A stretch of DNA of 64,000 bases. Origin: Actinoplanes utahensis (GTDB taxonomy: Bacteria; Actinomycetota; Actinomycetes; Mycobacteriales; Micromonosporaceae). Positions 25,831-35,542 of this stretch are shown piece by piece. Position 1 is the stretch's first letter, and the number at the start of each line of letters is the position of its first letter. A program made the translations under genes and the position numbers. Location of the stretch: contig NZ_BOMZ01000034.1 in the NCBI RefSeq assembly GCF_016862455.1, positions 1 to 64,000 of the forward strand. Direction: 5' to 3'. The notes beneath the pieces were generated by a model that ran no database searches, was not told the DNA's origin, and saw only the letters and a list, made by a program, of their open reading frames with translations.

Positions 25831-27098
25831 GACGCCCCTTCCAGTCGCGCCGCGATCAGCGCCCGATGCTCGCTCACCGCGTCACGGTAAACCCGTAGCA
25901 GCGTTTCGGCAGTGCGATCCCAGGAGAACTGCGACGCGTGCGCGACCGCGCCGGCGGCCAGCCGGCGCCGATGACCCGGCTCGTCGAGCAGCCGGTCCAG
26001 CACCTTCGCCCAGTCCCGCGGGTCGTGCCCGTCGACCAGCACGCCACTGACCCCGTCCCGGACCGCGGTGACCAGGCCGCCGACCGCGGCCGCGACCACC
26101 GGGGTCCCGCAGGCCTGCGCCTCCAGCGCGACCAGGCCGAACGACTCGTTGTAGGAGGGCACCGCGACCAGGTCGGCGGCGCGGTAGAGCGCGGCCAGGC
26201 CGTCACCGGTCTGCGGTGGCAGGAACACCACCGAGCCGGCGATCCCGAGCGTGGCCGCCAGCTCGATCAGCGAGGACGGCCGGTCCAGGCCGCTGCCGCT
26301 CGGACCGCCGCAGATCACCAGCGTGGCGTCGGAGCCGGCGGCACGCATCTCGGCGAGCGCCGCGATCAGCACGTCGGGAGCCTTGAGCGGCTGGATCCGG
26401 CCGACGAAGGCGACGATCCGGCCGTGCTCGGGCAGGCCGAACCGGGCTCGGTCGGCCGGCCCCGGCCGGAACCGCCGCAGGTCCACACCCGGCTGGACGA
26501 CACTCACCAGGGACGGGTCGGCGCCGTAGTACTCGATCAGGTCGTGCGCCTCGAACTCGGTGTTCGCCACCAGGCGGTCGGAAGCCGCGACGACCTGCTC
26601 CTCGCCGATCACCCGAGCCTTCGGCTCGGGCCGGTCACCGGCGGCGATGAACCTGTTCTTGACCTTGGCGAGGGTGTGCGCGGTGTGCACGTGCGGCACA
26701 CCCCAGCGCTCCCGGGCCAGCCAGCCGACCTGGCCGGACAGCCAGTAGTGCGAGTGGATCAGGTCGTAGTGGCCGGGCGGACGGGCCGCCTCGGCCCGCA
26801 GCACGCCGTTGGTGAAGGCGCACAACTGGGAGGGAAGGTCCTCCTTGGCAAGCCCCTCGTACGGCCCGGCGGTCACGTGCCGCACGAGAACCCCGGGCGC
26901 CATCTCGACGGCCGGCGGCAGGTCACTGGCGGTCGCCCGGGTGAAGATCTCCACCTCGACGTCCCGCTCGGCGAGCCGCTTGGCGACCTCGACGATGTAG
27001 ACGTTCATGCCGCCGGCGTCCCCGGTGCCCGGTTGCTCCAGGGGCGAGGTGTGGACGGAGAGCGTGGCGATTCGTCGGGGGATGGGCCATCCAGCCAC
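25818..27098 (-). CDS. mshA: D-inositol-3-phosphate glycosyltransferase (mycothiol synthesis)
   Basis: 426 residues from the GTG at 27098 ([19 protein letters not shown]), preceded by GGAGGAGACAGC. It is a GT4-family enzyme transferring N-acetylglucosamine from UDP-GlcNAc to inositol-3-phosphate, the first step of mycothiol. Marks are the N-terminal [14 protein letters not shown] loop, [11 protein letters not shown], the UDP-binding [15 protein letters not shown] and the EX7E-type [21 protein letters not shown]. The open frame continues to 27989 but that part overlaps the divergent SDR gene and is a shadow. Confidence 0.95.
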   Translation of the reverse strand: MAGWPIPRRIATLSVHTSPLEQPGTGDAGGMNVYIVEVAKRLAERDVEVEIFTRATASDLPPAVEMAPGVLVRHVTAGPYEGLAKEDLPSQLCAFTNGVLRAEAARPPGHYDLIHSHYWLSGQVGWLARERWGVPHVHTAHTLAKVKNRFIAAGDRPEPKARVIGEEQVVAASDRLVANTEFEAHDLIEYYGADPSLVSVVQPGVDLRRFRPGPADRARFGLPEHGRIVAFVGRIQPLKAPDVLIAALAEMRAAGSDATLVICGGPSGSGLDRPSSLIELAATLGIAGSVVFLPPQTGDGLAALYRAADLVAVPSYNESFGLVALEAQACGTPVVAAAVGGLVTAVRDGVSGVLVDGHDPRDWAKVLDRLLDEPGHRRRLAAGAVAHASQFSWDRTAETLLRVYRDAVSEHRALIAARLEGASCAW

Positions 27099-27245
27099 GC
27101 TGTCTCCTCCGTATCGGGTATGAAAACTTGTTACGCCAAGGTTCATCTTCCCCATCGGCATCGCCGAACCACCACTCAGCAGACCCGGGGTGATCCAGGT
27201 CATTGATCGTGCGGGGGTATACCGCTCGTGCGGAAGAATCGCGAC

Positions 27246-28001
27246 ATGCAGAACATCGCAGTCGTGACGGGCGCCTCGAGCGGAATCGGCGCCGCGACGG
27301 CACGCCGCCTGGCCTCCGAGGGATTCCACGTGGTCGCGGCCGCACGCCGCACCGACCGGCTCGAGACGCTGGTCAAGGAGATCGGGGCGAACGCGACCGC
27401 GGTCGAGGCCGACATCACCTCGGACGCGTCGGTGGCCCGCCTGGCCGAGACGATCGCCGCCCTGGACGGCACGCTCACCCTGCTGGTCAACAACGCGGGC
27501 GGGGCCCGGGGCGTCGATCCGGTGGCGGCCGGCTCGGTCGAGGACTGGCAGTGGATGTACGAGGTGAACGTGCTCGGCACCCTCCGGGTCACCAAGGCGC
27601 TGCTGCCGGCGCTGGAGGCGAGCGGCCGCGGCACGATCGTGACGGTCGGGTCCACCGCGGCCTTCACGCCGTACGAGGGTGGTGGCGGCTATGTCGCGGC
27701 CAAGCACGGCCAGACCGCGCTGGTCGGGACGTTGCGGCTGGAGCTCTGCGGCAAGCCGGTCCGGGTCATCGAGATCGACCCGGGCATGGTGCGCACCGAC
27801 GAGTTCGCCCTCAACCGCTTCGGCGGCGACCCGGACAAGGCCGCCGCCGTCTATGCCGGTGTGGCCGAGCCGCTGGTCGCCGACGACATCGCGGACTGCA
27901 TCGCCTGGGCCGCCACCCGTCCCCAGCACGTCAACGTCGACCGGCTGGTCGTGCGCCCGATCGCCCAGGCCGCCCAGCACAAGGTCCACCGGGAGCTGTA
28001 G
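27246..28001 (+). CDS. short-chain dehydrogenase/reductase
   Basis: 251 residues from the ATG at 27246 ([20 protein letters not shown]); a GTG at 27228 is also in frame. Classical SDR: cofactor loop [16 protein letters not shown], catalytic Ser in [12 protein letters not shown] and the YVAAKHG Tyr/Lys pair. C-terminal [12 protein letters not shown] is typical. AARRTDR after strand 2 suggests NADP preference. Substrate unknown. The methyltransferase-like gene starts 2 bases after the stop. Confidence 0.9.
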   Translation: MQNIAVVTGASSGIGAATARRLASEGFHVVAAARRTDRLETLVKEIGANATAVEADITSDASVARLAETIAALDGTLTLLVNNAGGARGVDPVAAGSVEDWQWMYEVNVLGTLRVTKALLPALEASGRGTIVTVGSTAAFTPYEGGGGYVAAKHGQTALVGTLRLELCGKPVRVIEIDPGMVRTDEFALNRFGGDPDKAAAVYAGVAEPLVADDIADCIAWAATRPQHVNVDRLVVRPIAQAAQHKVHREL

Positions 28002-28003
28002 GC

Positions 28004-28759
28004 GTGGTGAAGCCGGTCGGCGCGATCACCCGGGGGACGACCAATCCCAACCGGCTGCGTCGCGTCGACAACTTCATCGCGTACCACTGCGGTCCGCTCC
28101 TGAAAGAGGCGGCGCAGCCGCTGGTCGTCGACCTGGGCTACGGCGCGACGCCGGTGACGGCTGTCGAATTGCGGGAGCGGCTGGCGGACGCGGTCCGCGT
28201 GGACGTCACGGTCGTCGGTCTGGAGATCGATCCGGTACGGGTGAGCGCCGCGCAGCCGTTCGCGGACCCGCCGTGGCTGGAGTTCCGGCGCGGCGGGTTC
28301 GAGCTGGCCGGCCTCACCCCGGTGGTGGTGCGGGCGTTCAACGTGCTGCGGCAGTACGCCGAGGACGAGGTGGCCGCGGCCTGGCGGACGATGACCGCGA
28401 CCGGGGCGGTGCTGGTCGAGGGCACCTGCGACGAGCTGGGCCGGATCGCCACCTGGACGGTCGTCGAGGACGGCACGCCGGCGACGCTGACCCTGTCCGC
28501 CCGGCTGCCGGTGCTGGAGCATCCGGCGGTCTTCGCCGAACGGCTGCCGAAAGCGCTGATCCACCACAACGTGCCCGGTCACCCGGTGCACGAGCTGCTG
28601 CGCGCGCTGAGCCGGGCGTGGGAGACCGAGGCGACCCCGTTCGGACCGCGCCAGCGCTGGCTGGCGACGGTCCGCCGGATGCGTGCCGAGGGCTGGCCGG
28701 TGCTCGGCGGCCCGGCCCGCTGGCGGCTCGGTGAGCTGACCCTGCCCTGGCCCGCCTAG
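28004..28759 (+). CDS. SAM-dependent methyltransferase-like protein
   Basis: 251 residues; GTG at 28004 (a second GTG at 28007 is equally possible). A glycine-containing motif [22 protein letters not shown], followed by an acidic strand [13 protein letters not shown], matches a class I methyltransferase Rossmann fold. Active-site motifs are not diagnostic. The C-terminal half ([21 protein letters not shown]) is conserved-looking but unassigned. It is coupled to the SDR gene. The stop overlaps the stop of the convergent receiver gene in a shared CTAG. Confidence 0.65.
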   Translation: MVKPVGAITRGTTNPNRLRRVDNFIAYHCGPLLKEAAQPLVVDLGYGATPVTAVELRERLADAVRVDVTVVGLEIDPVRVSAAQPFADPPWLEFRRGGFELAGLTPVVVRAFNVLRQYAEDEVAAAWRTMTATGAVLVEGTCDELGRIATWTVVEDGTPATLTLSARLPVLEHPAVFAERLPKALIHHNVPGHPVHELLRALSRAWETEATPFGPRQRWLATVRRMRAEGWPVLGGPARWRLGELTLPWPA

Positions 28760-29163
28760 CTGCTCTCGTCCTTCTTCTCCAATGCCTCGTTCACCGCCGA
28801 CAACAGGGCGTCCGCGGTGAACGGCTTCTTCACCAGCACATCGGCCTCGGTGATCTCGCCCTTGGCCACCGCGATGTCCTTGGGCAGGCCGGAGACGAAG
28901 ACGACGCCGATGCCGGCCCGCATGCCGCGGATCGTCTTGGCGAGCTCGCCGCCGGACGCACCGGGCAGGGTGAGGTCGGTGATCAGCACATCGATCTTGC
29001 CGGGATGCTCCTGGCAGATCCCGGTGGCCTCGTCCTGATCACCGGCCGCCAGAGTCAGGTATGAGCCACGCCGTTCCAACATGCGACGCATGATGTCGCG
29101 CAGGTCCTCTTCATCGTCCACGACCAGGACTGTCGGCCTCTCGGCGACCGGCGCCTCGGACAT
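28756..29163 (-). CDS. stand-alone receiver-domain response regulator
   Basis: 135 residues with only a CheY-like receiver: acidic pair VVDDEEDLRD, phospho-acceptor in VLITDLTLPGASGGEL, Thr/Ser region VVFVSGLP and Lys in VLVKKPFTADALL. No output domain, so it probably acts by protein contact. It is not adjacent to a kinase gene; the PAS kinase at 31049 is about 2 kb away on the other strand. It could be a phosphorelay or chemotaxis-type partner, but that is speculation. Confidence 0.85.
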   Translation of the reverse strand: MSEAPVAERPTVLVVDDEEDLRDIMRRMLERRGSYLTLAAGDQDEATGICQEHPGKIDVLITDLTLPGASGGELAKTIRGMRAGIGVVFVSGLPKDIAVAKGEITEADVLVKKPFTADALLSAVNEALEKKDESS

Positions 29164-29240
29164 CTCGGTCCTCCTCGGGCTGGGGTCGCTCTCACGCTAT
29201 CCGCCACCGGCCCCCGGCGTACGGCGGTCGGCGGGTTTCT

Positions 29241-29297
29241 CCGGCTGGTTCTCACCGCTGTCTCGACAGCGCTGAGACAGCAGTGACGACCGGCCGG
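29241..29297. repeat. family-1 intergenic palindrome, copy B (57 bp)
   Basis: Left arm CCGGCTGGTTCTCACCGCTG... and right arm ...CAGTGACGACCGGCCGG pair around a 7-base centre containing GACAGCG. It has the same 57-bp length and CTGTCTC/TGAGACAG core as copy A2. It starts 8 bases beyond the protease stop (minus strand) and may terminate that gene. Confidence 0.85.
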
Positions 29298-29304
29298 TAC
29301 GGGG

Positions 29305-30525
29305 TCAGACGGTGTTGAGGTGGCCGGTGTGGAGCAGACGGTTCGGCGAGCCGTCGCCCGGGTTGCCGACCAGGTCCACCCCGGCACCGGCGACCAGGTC
29401 GTCGCGCACCTGGGCGGGCGACCGGTCCGGGTGCGCGCCGAGGATCAGGGCGGCCGCGCCGGCCACGTGCGGGGCGGCCATCGAGGTGCCGCTCAACAGC
29501 TTGACGTCCCAGTCCGACGCCGTGCCGGCCGACGCGATCCGCACTCCGGGCGCGAAGACGTCCAGGCAGGGGCCGTAGTTGGAGAACGAGGCGCGGGTGT
29601 CGGCCGAGTCGGTGGCGCCGACCGTGATCGCCTCCGGGGTGGCGGCCGGGGAGACCTCGCAGGCGTTCCGGTTCGCGTTGCCGGCCGCGAGCACGTAGGT
29701 GACGCCCTGCGCGATCGAGCGCTGCACCGCGGCGTTGAGCGACGTGCTCAGCGAGCCGCCCAGGCTCATGTTGGCCACGGCCGGCCGCTTCGCGTTCGCG
29801 GTCACCCAGTCCACCGCGGCGATGAAGCCGGCGAAGCTGCCCGAGCCGTCACAGCCGAGGACCTTGAGCGCGACCAGGCCGACGTCCTTGGCGACGCCGT
29901 AGGTCGCGCCGCCGATCGTGCCGGCGACGTGCGTGCCGTGACCGTGGCAGTCGTCGGCCACCGCGTCGTTGTCGACGAAGTCCCAACCGTCCACGGCCCG
30001 GCCGCCGAACTCGCGGTGGCCGATCTTCACGCCGGTGTCGATCACGTAGGCGGTGACACCGGCCGCGGACCGGTGGGTGTAGGAGCCGGACAGCGGCAGC
30101 GCGGGCTGGTCGATCCGGTCCAGGCCCCAGGTCGGGCCGGACTGGGTGATCGGCTCGGCCGCGGTGCTGATCTCGGCGTCCTGCTCGACGAACGCCACCC
30201 CCGGGTCGGCCGCCAGGCGCCGGGCCTGGGCGGCGGTGGCGTTCAGGTGGAAGCCGCGAACGGTGGCGTGGTACTCGCCGGCGACCGTGCCGCCGTACTC
30301 CCGGACCAGCTCGCGGGAGGTGTCGGCGACCCCGGCCGCGGTGTCCGTGCCGGACTTCAGGACCACGATGTAGCTGCCCGGGATGGCGCCTTCCACGCCG
30401 GTTCCGAGCACCGGGCCGACCGGCGCGGCGACGGCCGGCCCGGTCAGGCCGCAGAGCAGGGCGGTGGCGGCGCTCGCGGCGGCGATCAGACGGAAGGCCG
30501 GGCGTCGGGCGTCGTTACCGAACAT
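29305..30525 (-). CDS. secreted S8 subtilisin-family peptidase
   Basis: 406 residues. Signal peptide ([23 protein letters not shown]), an inhibitor-I9-like propeptide ([11 protein letters not shown] ... ATVRGFHLN), then the catalytic domain with Asp in [15 protein letters not shown], His in [15 protein letters not shown] and Ser in [19 protein letters not shown]. Similar to secreted serine proteases of Streptomyces. It is exported and self-processed. It stands alone, with a palindromic element just downstream. Confidence 0.95.
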   Translation of the reverse strand: MFGNDARRPAFRLIAAASAATALLCGLTGPAVAAPVGPVLGTGVEGAIPGSYIVVLKSGTDTAAGVADTSRELVREYGGTVAGEYHATVRGFHLNATAAQARRLAADPGVAFVEQDAEISTAAEPITQSGPTWGLDRIDQPALPLSGSYTHRSAAGVTAYVIDTGVKIGHREFGGRAVDGWDFVDNDAVADDCHGHGTHVAGTIGGATYGVAKDVGLVALKVLGCDGSGSFAGFIAAVDWVTANAKRPAVANMSLGGSLSTSLNAAVQRSIAQGVTYVLAAGNANRNACEVSPAATPEAITVGATDSADTRASFSNYGPCLDVFAPGVRIASAGTASDWDVKLLSGTSMAAPHVAGAAALILGAHPDRSPAQVRDDLVAGAGVDLVGNPGDGSPNRLLHTGHLNTV

Positions 30526-30780
30526 CAGGTGTGGTCCTCTCGGTTGTCTTCACTCGGCGGCATATCCGCACGTCCGGGGGCATGCCGAAAGCGGCTGAGG
30601 GAATGTTGGTGAGGGGGGAGAGCGCCCCGGGGTTCCTTCGGGTAGTGGCCGAGTTGCACCTATCGGCGACGGATGAGTCACACCGGGAACCTCTAAGCCG
30701 ACCGTGCGGTGGGCCGAACTTCTCGCTGTCAGGACCGCTGCACCGCCACCGACCACCGCCACCCGAGCAAGGAGAGCGAT

Positions 30781-30993
30781 ATGACCACTCTGCTGTCGCC
30801 CGAGATCGACACCATCGGCGAGATGACCGAGCGCTGCGATCGCTGTGGGGCGGCCGCCAAGCTGGAGGTAGTCCTGACCAGCGGCGGTGACCTCGCGTTC
30901 TGCGGCCACCACGCCAACCGGCACCGCGCCGACATCACCCGCGTCGCCAGCAGGATCCGTCTCGAGGACGGGTTCGACTGGGCCGGTAGGTAA
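30781..30993 (+). CDS. small DUF7455-type protein with possible zinc knuckle
   Basis: 70 residues from the ATG at 30781 after AAGGAGAG. CDRCGAAAKLEV and FCGHHANRHR supply three Cys and two or three His, like a rubredoxin/zinc-ribbon knuckle. This is a common small actinobacterial protein of unknown function. The frame extends to 30709 without a better start. The histidine kinase gene starts 55 bp downstream in the same direction. Confidence 0.75.
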   Translation: MTTLLSPEIDTIGEMTERCDRCGAAAKLEVVLTSGGDLAFCGHHANRHRADITRVASRIRLEDGFDWAGR

Positions 30994-31048
30994 CCGCCTG
31001 ACGGGGTAGCCCGCGATATGCTCTTTCCCTCACGTCTTGGGGGTATTT

Positions 31049-32827
31049 GTGCATATCGCGGCGCACGACGTGGGCAGACTGTCCCGGCTGACCGCCGGGT
31101 GCGCCGGAGTCACGGTCGCCGTTCTCGGCGTCCCGCACATGTCCGGCACCGGACCGGCAGGCGCCCTCCTCCCGGCCGGGCTCGCCCTCCTGCTCCAGGT
31201 GACGCCGGCCGGCGGCCGGGCGGAGCGACTCCGTGCCGGCGCGGCCGCGCTCCTCGCACTGGCCGCCGCCGGGATGGGCGCCGCGTCGCTGGGAACCCAT
31301 CCGGCCGCCGCGGTCGCGACCACCCTGGCCGGACTGGCGCTGGCCTGCCTCGACCTGCGCGTGCCCAGCCGTACCGGCGGCATCGCGTTCCGGGTCGCCG
31401 ATCCCCTCCTGCTGGGCGCCGCGATCATCGCGCTCGTCGCCCTGGTCCCGCGGCTGTTCGAGCCGGCCTTCCCGCCCGGGCGCGGGCCGGACAGCGTCAT
31501 GCCGCTCCATCTGGCCGGCACGCTGCTCGCCCTCGCCGTCGGCACCATCCTGGCCCGGCCCGAGACGGGACCGCTGCACACCCTCGACGAGTCGGGGCCG
31601 CGGGTGGCCGTACGCCGGCTGGCACCCGCCCTGATCGCCGCCCCCATCGTCGCCGCCCTGGTCAGCGCATTCGCCGCCCGGACCGGCGCCAGCCGTCCGG
31701 TGGCCGCGGTGAGCACCGGGGTGGTCCTCGCCGCCCTCGCGCTGCTCGCCCTCCTCGCCTACCTGGTGCGCACCCTCGACGACGCCGACCAGCGGCAGCG
31801 ACATCTGGTCGCCGAACTGCGGGAGCGACAGGACTTCGCGCAGACGCTGCTGCAGTCGATGAACGAGGCCGTCATGGTCCTCGACGCCAACTATCGGGTG
31901 ATCGACGTGAACCGCCGCTGGCGCGAGCTCACCGGTCATGACGAACCGCCCGCCTCAGCGCCGCCGTTGCCGCCTCCCGGCACCGGCGGCGACTGGCTTC
32001 TACCCCGCGCCGACGGCACCGGTGTGCCGGTGCTCGCCACCATGGCGGCCATCCCGGACGCGGCCGGCGCCACCCGCGGGTACGTGGCCACCTACATCGA
32101 CATCGCCGAGCGGAAGCAGGCCGAGGACGCGCTCACCGAGCACGCGGCCGAACTCGAGCGCGGCAACGCCGACCTGGCCGCGGCGCTGGCCTTCAAGAAC
32201 GACCTCACCTCGATGCTGACCCACGACGTGGCGCAGCCGATCAGCTCCATCGCGAGCCTCGCCGAGCTGCTCTGCACGGACTGGGCGGACCTGCCCGACG
32301 ACATCCGGCTGGAACTCGCCACGAAGATCGACAAGAACACCCGGCGGCTCATCAAGATGATGAACGACCTCCAGTTGCTCTTCCGGCTGGACACCGGCGC
32401 GGTCACCGCCCGGCGGGTCCCGGTTCCGCTGCTCGAGGTGGTCGAGGCGGCCTGCGGGACGGCCGTCGGCGCGGGCGATGTGGAGATCGTCATCGACGAG
32501 GACCTGGCGGCGCTGGCCGACCGGGGGCATCTCACCGTGGTGGTGGAGAACCTGGTGAAGAACGCGCTCACCCACGGGGCGCCGCCGATCCGCATCCGGG
32601 CCGACCGTGCCGCCGGAGACAGCGTGTGCCTGGCGGTGCAGGACAGCGGTCCCGGCATTCCGGAGGACATGCTGCCGAAGCTGTTCGGGCGGTTCCTCCG
32701 GGGCGCGGGGCTGGGCCTGTTCATCGTGCGGCACCTGGTGGAGGCGAACGGCGGCACGGTGAGTTACGAGCACGCGCAGCCTCGGGGCGCCCGGCTGATC
32801 GTGACCCTGGAAGGCGCCCCCGCCTGA
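31049..32827 (+). CDS. membrane PAS-domain sensor histidine kinase
   Basis: 592 residues from GTG at 31049 (a TTG at 31037 is also in frame). About seven hydrophobic helices fill residues 10-240. A PAS domain follows (LLQSMNEAVMVLDANYRVIDVN), then a short coiled coil. The H-box is SMLTHDVAQPISSIASLAEL, where His is followed by Asp-Val. The ATPase has an N-box NLVKNALTHG and DSGPGIPEDMLPKLFGRFLR, but runs straight into GAGLGLFIVRHLV: the ATP lid is about ten residues shorter than usual. No response regulator gene is adjacent. Confidence 0.85.
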   Translation: MHIAAHDVGRLSRLTAGCAGVTVAVLGVPHMSGTGPAGALLPAGLALLLQVTPAGGRAERLRAGAAALLALAAAGMGAASLGTHPAAAVATTLAGLALACLDLRVPSRTGGIAFRVADPLLLGAAIIALVALVPRLFEPAFPPGRGPDSVMPLHLAGTLLALAVGTILARPETGPLHTLDESGPRVAVRRLAPALIAAPIVAALVSAFAARTGASRPVAAVSTGVVLAALALLALLAYLVRTLDDADQRQRHLVAELRERQDFAQTLLQSMNEAVMVLDANYRVIDVNRRWRELTGHDEPPASAPPLPPPGTGGDWLLPRADGTGVPVLATMAAIPDAAGATRGYVATYIDIAERKQAEDALTEHAAELERGNADLAAALAFKNDLTSMLTHDVAQPISSIASLAELLCTDWADLPDDIRLELATKIDKNTRRLIKMMNDLQLLFRLDTGAVTARRVPVPLLEVVEAACGTAVGAGDVEIVIDEDLAALADRGHLTVVVENLVKNALTHGAPPIRIRADRAAGDSVCLAVQDSGPGIPEDMLPKLFGRFLRGAGLGLFIVRHLVEANGGTVSYEHAQPRGARLIVTLEGAPA

Positions 32828-32849
32828 ACCCCGTACCCGGCCGGGTACG

Positions 32850-32886
32850 GAGGAGCCCCGGAACGCGGCGCGTTCCGGGGCTCCTC
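32850..32886. terminator. bidirectional terminator, perfect 17-bp stem
   Basis: GAGGAGCCCCGGAACGC pairs perfectly with its complement around a 3-base loop, between the convergent kinase and SRPBCC genes. Confidence 0.92.
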
Positions 32887-32896
32887 GGCGTCTGCG

Positions 32897-33691
32897 TCAG
32901 CCGCGCTCTTCTTCGTTGATCATGCCGTGGCCCCACATGTCGGAACCGGCGTTGCGGCCGCCCATCCGCGCGGTGCCGGCGATGCCGCCGCCGCGGATGC
33001 CCGACGGGCTGCCGATGTCCGCCGAGGTCGGCACGTTGTGCAGCGGGTTGTCGGTGATCCCGGTCCCGGTCGGATCGGCGTTGCTCAGGTCCGCGGCGCC
33101 GGTGTCCCACCCGGCGCCCGGGCTCGGGGTGGCGCCCGCGGCGTTCCGGTTGCGGATGCGCGCGGCGACCGAGGCCGGCGACGGGGTGTCCATGCTGATG
33201 CCGGGCAGCAGGGTGTGCGACCGGCCGCTCATCTGCTTCGAACTGGCGCCGCCGTGCGGAATCGGCCGTCCGCCCAGCACACCGCTCTCCACCAGGCCCT
33301 TGAAGGTGGTGAGATCGGCCTTGAGCCGGCGGGTCAGCGACTCCTGCCCGTGCCGGCCGCTGGGCATGAGGAAGGCGATGTCGGCCTCCAACTGGGCGAC
33401 GACCTGGGTCTTCGTCTCACCCATCGGGCGCAGCGTGATCGTCTCGGCGAGCAGCGGGCCCTCCATGGTCGACCAGGAGACGCGCTCGTCCGGCGACCGC
33501 TCGATGATCTGGGCGTCGAATTCCCGGCGCTTCCCGTCCACATCCATGATCCAGTGGGTCTGGTCGGCGCCGATCGACGTCACCTGCCGCACACCGGTCA
33601 TGAACCGGGGGTAGTTCTCGAACGCCGCGAGCTGCTCGTACACCGTGTGGACCGGCGCACTCACTTCGATAGCCTGCTGAACCATGCTCAT
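32897..33691 (-). CDS. SRPBCC/START-like protein with glycine-rich C-terminal tail
   Basis: 264 residues from the ATG at 33691 (MSMVQQAIEVSAPVHTVYEQ), preceded by GGGAGAG. The first 150 residues form a polyketide-cyclase/START-like ligand-binding fold (AFENYPRFMTGVRQVTSIG, ERVSWSTMEGPL). The last 100 are low-complexity with Gly, Ser, Asn (GGRPIPHGG, GSPSGIRGGGIAGTARMGG) and probably disordered. Similar proteins occur in actinobacteria as coenzyme-Q-binding or stress proteins; ligand unknown. Confidence 0.75.
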   Translation of the reverse strand: MSMVQQAIEVSAPVHTVYEQLAAFENYPRFMTGVRQVTSIGADQTHWIMDVDGKRREFDAQIIERSPDERVSWSTMEGPLLAETITLRPMGETKTQVVAQLEADIAFLMPSGRHGQESLTRRLKADLTTFKGLVESGVLGGRPIPHGGASSKQMSGRSHTLLPGISMDTPSPASVAARIRNRNAAGATPSPGAGWDTGAADLSNADPTGTGITDNPLHNVPTSADIGSPSGIRGGGIAGTARMGGRNAGSDMWGHGMINEEERG

Positions 33692-33781
33692 CGCAACTCT
33701 CCCATGCTGAAGTGCTGGCATCACAGAGAGTACGGAGGTGATTTCGCCTCGTGTTCGGTTTCGCTGTTTCCTTTACTTCCC

Positions 33782-34531
33782 TCAAACCCGGCGAAGGTAC
33801 TGCCAACGGCCGACCTCGGCCGCGTATCGGGCGTCACTGGCGGGCACGACGGTCACAGCGGCGTCGAGAAGCATCTCCACCACCCGCGCCGACGGGCTGC
33901 GCCACGCCTCACTGACCTCCACCACGGCGCCGGTGATCCGGCAGGCCGCAGCCAGTTCGGCGACCAGCGCGGGCGTGACCGCGGAGTCGTCGACACCGGC
34001 CTGACCGAGCAGCGCCAGCGGACGGGCGAGCTGCGCCGGGACGTACCGGGAGGCCCGCTCCAGGCCCTTCACGGTGGCCGCCACCAGCGCCTCCGCCACC
34101 TGCCCGGGAGTCAGCACACCGGCGTCCAGGCGGGCCCGCACCTCGCGCGGGCCGAGCAGCTCGCCGCCGGCCGGCAGCCCGGAGACCGCCACCGACAGGG
34201 CGTCCAGCTGCGCCAGGTCGGGCGGCAGAGCCAGCCAGCCGTCGGCCCGGACCACCTCCACCTCCGCGGCGACCCGCAGGGTCATCTCGGTACGGTGCCG
34301 GGCCCGCCGGACCGCGTCGGCGTACGCCGTCAGCCAAGTGGTGTCCGGCCCCGCCTGGTCGGCGAAGGTCAGCGCGGTCAGACCGGCCCGGTCGGCCGCC
34401 GAGACCACCACACCGACCGCGTCCCGGCCGGCCGAGAAACCGGTGTGCACATGCGCGTCCACCGTCAGATCCAGCGCGCAGGCCGTACCGACCGCACCGC
34501 CACCGACCACTGATTCGCGCTCTGCGACCAC
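33782..34531 (-). CDS. PHP-domain metal-dependent hydrolase-like protein
   Basis: 249 residues from the GTG at 34531. The N-terminus has the PHP metal motif LDLTVDAHVHTGFSAGRD (HxH), then ALTFADQAGPDTTW, EMTLRVAAEVEVV and a late VVPASDARYAAEVGRWQYL. PHP proteins hydrolyse phosphoesters with two or three metals. Substrate unknown. It is transcribed away from csrA with a terminator in between, and appears to be the last non-flagellar gene before the flagellar cluster. Confidence 0.75.
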   Translation of the reverse strand: MVAERESVVGGGAVGTACALDLTVDAHVHTGFSAGRDAVGVVVSAADRAGLTALTFADQAGPDTTWLTAYADAVRRARHRTEMTLRVAAEVEVVRADGWLALPPDLAQLDALSVAVSGLPAGGELLGPREVRARLDAGVLTPGQVAEALVAATVKGLERASRYVPAQLARPLALLGQAGVDDSAVTPALVAELAAACRITGAVVEVSEAWRSPSARVVEMLLDAAVTVVPASDARYAAEVGRWQYLRRV

Positions 34532-34710
34532 GCTGACTCCCCGGCTGATTGAACGGGACTGTCCCGCCGAAGAATGAGAGTGCGCGCCGGACGTTGTCTG
34601 CGGGGTCAGCGGCCGGTGCAGGTCGGGAGCGCGGCCGGGAACCGGATCGGCAACGCGACCGCAACGACCGGCGCACCTTCGCCCCGGCATGCTCTACCCA
34701 TGCACACGAA

Positions 34711-34742
34711 GACGCCCGCCGCGTCTCGTCGCGGCGGGCGTC
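34711..34742 (-). terminator. terminator after csrA
   Basis: Perfect 13-bp stem GACGCCCGCCGCG / CGCGGCGGGCGTC with a 6-base loop, 15 bases beyond the csrA stop on the minus strand. Confidence 0.9.
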
Positions 34743-34756
34743 TCGGCGCACGGGTG

Positions 34757-34999
34757 TCAATCGGACGTTTCCGGTTTCCCCAGCATCTGAGCGAGCGCGT
34801 GGACGGCGTCATCGGTGGGTGAGGCAGCCGCCCGGTTCGCCTCCTTCAGCTCGCGGTAGACCTCCTCGCGGTGCACCTGCACGTCCCGGGGTGCCTGAAT
34901 GCCCAGCCGGATGACGTCGCCGCGGGCCTCGAGCACCGTGATGACGACATCGTCGCCGATCATCACGCTCTCCCCGGCCCGCCGGGTCAGCACAAGCAT
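34757..34999 (-). CDS. csrA: carbon storage regulator / translational repressor CsrA
   Basis: 80 residues from the ATG at 34999 (MLVLTRRAGESVMIGDDVVI), after a GGAGGAGG region. The conserved RNA-binding strand segments LVLTRRAGES and IRLGIQAPRDVQVHREEVY are intact, with the C-terminal helix REEVYREL and an extra acidic tail. CsrA binds GGA motifs in mRNA leaders; with FliW it controls flagellin translation. It lies immediately downstream of fliW, but a hairpin between them suggests only partial read-through. Confidence 0.95.
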   Translation of the reverse strand: MLVLTRRAGESVMIGDDVVITVLEARGDVIRLGIQAPRDVQVHREEVYRELKEANRAAASPTDDAVHALAQMLGKPETSD

Positions 35000-35053
35000 C
35001 GGTGTCCTCCTCCATCCCTGGAACGGACAGCAAGTCCCGATCTGCGACGGCAA

Positions 35054-35085
35054 GGGCGCGGCCGCGAGGAAACGCGACCGCGCCC
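35054..35085 (-). terminator. hairpin after fliW
   Basis: GGGCGCGGCCGCG pairs with CGCGACCGCGCCC (one mismatch) around 6 bases, in the fliW-csrA gap. It probably attenuates transcription into csrA. Confidence 0.75.
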
Positions 35086-35098
35086 GCACTGACGAGGT

Positions 35099-35542
35099 TC
35101 AGAAACTCCGGTTCATGATGGCGCGGACCGGGAAGCCCGAGCCGTTGAGGACGACCTGCATGGCGCGCATGGTGTCCCGGTCGACCACGATCGGGGCGAG
35201 CAGGTTCGCGGTGGTCTCGTTCTCGCCGGCGGTGATCACCGTGAGCAGCAGCACCCGGTCCGGGTCCGTCGTGTTCAGCGCGGCGAACACAGCGTTCTCG
35301 ATCTCCGGTGCGTAATCCGGGAAGAACGGCTCCGGCGGCGCCACCAGGAACCGGAGCTCCGGGTTGTCGACAGACGTGAGCGCGTAGAGCAGACCGTCGT
35401 CGTTGAGACGCACCAGAACGAAATCCCGGTGCGCCGGGAAACCCGCCATGGGCACCGCCATCGTGATGGTCGGCAGCCCCAGCGACGGGTCGGTCATGGT
35501 GGACTCGATCGGTCGGGATGCGGTGCGAATACTCATGGTCAC
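35099..35542 (-). CDS. fliW: flagellar assembly factor FliW
   Basis: 147 residues. FliW binds CsrA and flagellin alternately, releasing CsrA repression of flagellin as hook completion allows flagellin export. Typical parts are DFVLVRLNDDGLLYALTSVDNPELRFLVAPP and a C-terminal APIVVDRDTMRAMQVVL. The GTG at 35542 overlaps the flgL stop by 4 bases (GTGA); an ATG at 35536 is also possible. It is last but one in the flgN-flgK-flgL-fliW-csrA set. Confidence 0.93.
   Translation of the reverse strand: MTMSIRTASRPIESTMTDPSLGLPTITMAVPMAGFPAHRDFVLVRLNDDGLLYALTSVDNPELRFLVAPPEPFFPDYAPEIENAVFAALNTTDPDRVLLLTVITAGENETTANLLAPIVVDRDTMRAMQVVLNGSGFPVRAIMNRSF

Noticed and set aside
27099..27989. Upstream extension of the mshA frame
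   Set aside because: It overlaps the SDR gene on the other strand, lacks homology, and a GTG with a strong GGAGGA site at 27098 gives the normal MshA length.
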